The notes under the pieces are model-generated. The model did no database searches, had not been told where the DNA came from, and saw nothing but the letters and a program-made list of their open reading frames with translations. A stretch of 64,000 nucleotides of DNA, taken from contig JAWRVZ010000065.1 of the NCBI GenBank assembly GCA_037043235.1, positions 2,394,001 through 2,458,000 on the forward strand, in the 5' to 3' direction. Position 1 is the stretch's first letter. The number at the start of each line of letters is the position of its first letter. Positions 60,232 to 64,000 of the stretch are shown here, piece by piece. A program made the position numbers and the translations under genes. This stretch comes from Rhodeus uyekii (lineage: Eukaryota > Chordata > Actinopteri > Cypriniformes > Acheilognathidae).

Positions 60232-61221
60232 GACTCAGGTCTCTCGACTGAGGTCGTTGAGACCATTCTCCACTCTAGAGCCCCGTCCACGAAGAAGCTC
60301 TACGCTCAGAAGTGGAATATTTTCACTTCCTGGTGCAGTGACAAACATTTAGACCCAGTGACCTGCCATGTGGTATCGTCCTGGAGTTCTACAAGAAAAG
60401 TTCGCTGCCGGGCTGTCCCCCTCCACGCTTAAGGTGTACATGGCTGCCATTACGGCTTACCACGTACCCCCAAGTGGTACCCCTCGGGGTTGGGACCCCC
60501 TAGTAGTGCGTTTCCTTCGTGGCCCCTTGAGGCTAAGGCCAGCAGTATGCTCTCGGGTGCCACCCTGGGACCTGTCCCTGGTTCTCCAGGCTCTGTCCCA
60601 GGCACCCTTGAGCCACTTGAGGACATCTAGGAGGAATTCCTCACCCTTAAAACGGTGTTCCTTTTAGCCATCTCCTCCCTTTAGAGGCTTGGTGACCTTC
60701 AGGCCCTCTCAGTGGCCCCTCCTGTCTGGAGTCTGTTCCGTGTCTGGCGAAAGCTTTCCTCTTTTCCAGACCTGGATATGTTCCTAAAGTGCTTTCGAGC
60801 CCGGCTCGTCACACTAAACTGCAGGCCTTATGTCCTCCCCTCCAGTCGTGACCAGGAGTCCAAGAACAAGGTCTGTCCAGTGTGAGCACTGGACACCTAC
60901 GTCCGCAGAGCGGTTTCATGACGTAGGTCAGACCTACTCTTTGTATGCTTCGGGGCTCCTAAGGGAGCTCCTGCGTCAAAACTAACTTTGAGCAGGTGGA
61001 TAGTCGAGACTATCTCACTGATTTATGACTCGGCGGGTCAGCAGTTCCTACTGCATGTCCACGCCCACTCTACCCGGAGCATGGCTACCTCTAAAGCTTT
61101 CTGCGCAGGGGCTCCCCTTGCTGATATTTGTGATGCGGCTGGCTGGTCCTCACCGCATACTTTTATTAGGTTCTACCAGTTAGACCTTAACCCCGCTTTG
61201 GGAACCTTGGCCCTTTCGTAG
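60200..61221 (+). pseudogene. Tyrosine recombinase remnant of DIRS copy 2
   Basis: It starts in frame with LIDSGLSTEVVETIL and APSTKKLYAQKW, shifts frame near 60370 and again later, and has a TAG just before the catalytic-arginine segment near 60682. The C-terminal part (60988-61221) still shows AHSTRS and PHTFIRFYQLD with the tyrosine. The intact copy 1 protein is the reference for this alignment. Confidence 0.8.
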
Positions 61222-61270
61222 TGAGCTACGTTAGCTTGGCGTACTCCGTTCGCTGAGGCGGCGTGGGTAT

Positions 61271-61378
61271 TCTCGTTCCCATATGCGTTCCGACGCAGTG
61301 TTGAGTTCCCTTGACAGGGAACGTCTCAGGTTACTTACGTAACCCTAGTTCCCTTAGAGGGAACGAGACACTGCGTCT
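61271..61378 (+). repeat. Internal complementary region of DIRS copy 2
   Basis: It equals the reverse complement of right end + GTT + left end, with the join TGACAGGG-AAC-GTCTCAGG at 61312-61329 and the AAC exact at 61320-61322. Confidence 0.88.
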
Positions 61379-61427
61379 CGTAGCCTCAGCTCCATCGCAC
61401 GCCGGCTGTTTCAGACACTAGTCAAGC

Positions 61428-61613
61428 TGCGGCTTCTAGTTCACTGCGTGCCTATATACTCCTGGCTCATGATATCACCCTCGGTGATTGCACTCGCACA
61501 CCTGGTTTCAATTGCGCTTCAAGAGACAATCACGCTAATGCGTTCCCATATGCGTTCCGACGCAGTGTCTCGTTCCCTCTAAGGGAACTAGGGTTACGTA
61601 AGTAACCTGAGAC
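61428..61613 (-). repeat. Right outer repeat of DIRS copy 2
   Basis: Inverted copy of the left outer repeat. The extra terminal segment has GTTCCCTCTAAGGGAAC and the near-palindrome GGTTACGTAAGTAACC before GAGAC-GTT. Confidence 0.85.
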
Positions 61614-61622
61614 GTTCTACTG

Positions 61623-62744
61623 TATTTTGTTTTTGTTTTGAGGTTGCAAAATCTTGAGGTTGATACATGCAAAGTAATTTTTTTCTGAATCCACAGAAGT
61701 TGATCTAAAATAATTGGCATGATGTATAGGATGTGACATGAATAGTGAGATCAGCTTGACCTATTTGATCTTGGCAAATGAGTTTGTGAATAATCCAGTG
61801 TCAAGATAGTCAACAGATTCTTTGAAACAGTAAATAGAGAAGTGCTATTCATATACTTCCAGGCATTTTCAAAGGAATATCATTTCACTAATGCGTTTCA
61901 GTCGGGGAGTTACAATCTGTAGTTACAGAGCCGTGTGTCTGGTCTCCTGTGCATCACACTAATTTGCCGCCGACAGCGATTAAAGTATTCGCCAATGATT
62001 GAGCCTGTGGCCATTAGCTTAAAATGACCAATCAAGCAGATATTATCATCCAGAGTCAAAACAATGACTCATACAGGGACCAGGTGTCTCTTTGAAGTCA
62101 TTCTGCTTTTCTTAGATTCTACAGTTGTTTTTCACTTGAAGAAGTCAGTTTTCAGTGAAGTCTTGTTTGAATAAATTGGTTTATATTTACACATTCACTT
62201 GAAGTGAAATGGATATTTGCTGTAAATATTCCAAATGAAAACTATTCCACCACAATGACTTCAACACAGTAGGGTGCAACAAATGCTGTGGGTATCTTTT
62301 TTGACAACCTTGAACGTACCAGGGAGTCAGAACATGTTTTGAATTCAAGAACGACGTAATCATTAAAACGGTTCACAAAATGTATTACTGTATGAACTGC
62401 TGCAACACTCAATTTCAGATTAATTGTCATAGATAAGAGTAGAATTACATGTATTAGTGTTGTTATTAGTTATTAGTTATTAGTAAAATCACCAGGCATT
62501 ACAGCTGCTGCCTTAATAATAATTATTATTAAAAGGCCATATTATGTTTTTTCTTTTGGGGTCTACTAGAACAGGTTTTCATGCTTGAATGTTAAAAAAT
62601 CACATTATTTTTCTCATATTTGACATTGTTGCAGCATCTCTCTTCCCAGTCTGTCAGTAACGGTCAATTCCCTTCTTTCTGAAAAGCACAACTTGCTCTA
62701 ATTGATCAGCTGAATCAATGTGTTGTGGTCTATTAATACTATTA
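61623..62744. other. Non-coding DNA
   Basis: 61640-61735 is the right-hand continuation of the dispersed repeat interrupted by MITE 6. The rest has no supported feature. Confidence 0.5.
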
Positions 62745-62935
62745 ATCTATTAAACAGACAGTCTATTAATACTTTAATGAAAGTTAGTTGACATGTAATT
62801 GCGAAGTTACTTATTGTTACGACAATGGACTATCGAAATAAAGTGATGCAAAATCTTGAGGTTGATGCATGCAAAATAATTTTTTTATGAATCCAGAGAA
62901 GTGGATCTATGTATAGGATGTATAGATGTTCACTT
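62745..62935. repeat. Uninterrupted copy of the repeat split at 55885/61623
   Basis: CAATGGACTATCGAAATAAAG runs into GCAAAATCTTGAGGTTGATG within a few bases. The same two blocks are separated by MITE 6 and DIRS copy 2 in the other copy. Confidence 0.7.
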
Positions 62936-62956
62936 TGAACGATTGAGAAATCCTTA

Positions 62957-63562
62957 AGGGCCAGTCACACAGCGAAAACGCATGAATCGCGCACGAATTA
63001 CGCTCAGATTTTCATTTCTGCGCGGAGCGTGCGTCGTATGCGTAATTCGTCGGTGGAACGAACGTGGACCGTCAGTGATTGTAAGTGGATGTGCGTCGAA
63101 GGTGGTTTGTGCGTGATTTTGAGTTTTGAGCGGTTCAAAAAAATTGTGTGTTTTTTTTTGCGTTATTCATGAGTCGGCGTGTGTAGTTTATGCAACGAGT
63201 ATGCGTGACTATGCGCGGGACACATGTCGGCCGTCAGTGCTTATGCGTCGGAACTGGTTCGAAACCGCGCACATCCACGTCCGTCCACTGATGCCCCACC
63301 TTCATATCACGCATGAACCGCGCACGTATCACGTTCATTCCACTGACATCCACTGACAATGTGGATTCTGAAAGTTCTTGTACGTGGAAAGTTTGCAAAG
63401 CGTGTGTGTTTGGACGTGCTCCGTCAGTGATTCATGCGTCGGGCGTGCGTCAAATGTTCGTGGAATACTTTGGTCAATTTCTCGACGCACAAGCACGCAC
63501 AAACCCAATCTGTGCGTGATTTGTGAGTGATTTTGTGCGTGATCGGCTGTGTGACTGGCCCT
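62957..63562. mobile_element. PIF/Harbinger-like MITE
   Basis: Perfect 17-bp terminal inverted repeat AGGGCCAGTCACACAGC / GCTGTGTGACTGGCCCT with TTA on both sides (62954-62956 and 63563-63565). A 3-bp TWA duplication is the Harbinger signature. 606 bp, interior full of TGCGTG/CGCACG-type words in both orientations, no transposase. Confidence 0.8.
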
Positions 63563-63565
63563 TTA

Positions 63566-64000
63566 CTACTTACCATAACCACAAATTTCAACATACTGTA
63601 CTAATGACCTGTACTAATACATACTGTACTAATGACATCTGCCTTAATGACCATGCATGCATGCACGCTATTAACCTTTTAATGCGCGATTAATATGAGC
63701 AAAGTTATGTTTAGTTGAAGTTCAACACTGATTATGAAATTCACTCCCTTCCAAACATTTCGAGGCCTGCACGGACAGGTCAGACCCGTTCAAATATGCT
63801 CTCATATTTGTGTAGACCGTGCAAAAACATTGACTTGGCTTTAGTGACCCACTTCAGCTTTAGGCTGAAAAAAAATCAGCCTTTTGTCAGTCATTGATTG
63901 GCTTGGTTTTTGTTCAACCCGGTGGCATAGAGCAACCCTTTGAGCTTCCTTTTGCGTCTCCTGTGGTTGTAAACTAGAGGGAAAATGAAACGGAGTAAGA
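63566..64000. other. Non-coding DNA
   Basis: No gene or repeat recognised up to the window edge. Confidence 0.5.

Larger units (their letters stand above)
56532..61613 (+). mobile_element. DIRS-type retrotransposon, copy 2 (decayed)
   Basis: 5082 bp bounded by GTT at 56529-56531 and 61614-61616. It has outer inverted repeats, an internal complementary region, gag, RT/RNase H and recombinase remnants in DIRS order. All three genes carry stops or frameshifts. Its outer repeats (GCATATGGGAACGC core) differ from those of copy 1 (GCGATTGGGAACCC), so it is another subfamily. Confidence 0.88.
55886..61622. mobile_element. Tigger/pogo-like MITE 6, interrupted by DIRS copy 2
   Basis: The left end is CAGTAGAACCCCGACTTACG after TA. 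The matching right end is split: TTTCGTAAGTCAGG followed by GTT lies before the DIRS, and CTACTG followed by TA lies after it (61617-61622). Removing the DIRS and one GTT restores a terminal repeat complementary to the left end. About 650 bp without the insert; same subfamily as MITE 1. Confidence 0.85.

Noticed and set aside
61950..62080. Possible conserved non-coding element of balanced composition
   Set aside because: Conservation cannot be judged without other genomes.

Overview
The window looks like nuclear DNA of a teleost fish, most probably a cypriniform. It is AT-rich, has no bacterial-style operons, and is packed with decayed eukaryotic transposable elements typical of fish: Gmr1-like Ty3/gypsy, DIRS-type tyrosine-recombinase retrotransposons, Tigger/pogo-like TA-flanked MITEs, hairpin MITEs, LINE remnants and long TCTA microsatellites. 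The species cannot be fixed from sequence alone. I recognise no complete host gene. One 177-bp candidate exon on the minus strand (36883-37059) is the only host-coding signal I can defend, so the window is probably intergenic or intronic.

Layout. 1-3545 is the 3' half of a Gmr1-like LTR retrotransposon in which integrase precedes reverse transcriptase, ending in a 671-bp LTR. 3546-9153 is mostly unique AT-rich DNA with two minus-strand solo-LTR-like repeats. 9154-14446 is a complete-ended but internally rearranged DIRS element (copy 1): gag and RT are duplicated and broken, yet the tyrosine recombinase frame is open. 14447-37740 holds hairpin MITEs, a TA-flanked Tigger-like MITE, LINE endonuclease and 3'-end fragments, microsatellites and the candidate exon. 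37751-39410 is a higher-order TCTA microsatellite split by a Tigger-like MITE, which itself carries an LTR-like insert containing a DIRS terminus. 43070-46307 has further Tigger-like copies, one carrying a solo LTR, and a palindromic MITE nested in another element. 55886-61622 is a Tigger-like MITE interrupted in its right terminal repeat by a second, strongly decayed DIRS element (copy 2). 62957-63562 is a Harbinger-like MITE flanked by TTA.

The two DIRS copies share one architecture: GTT at each edge, complementary outer repeats, and an internal complementary region matching the reverse complement of the joined ends. This fits replication through a circle and integration by a tyrosine recombinase. 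They belong to different subfamilies, because their outer repeats differ. The several nested insertions let the relative order of transposition be read directly, and that is the main scientific value of the window.
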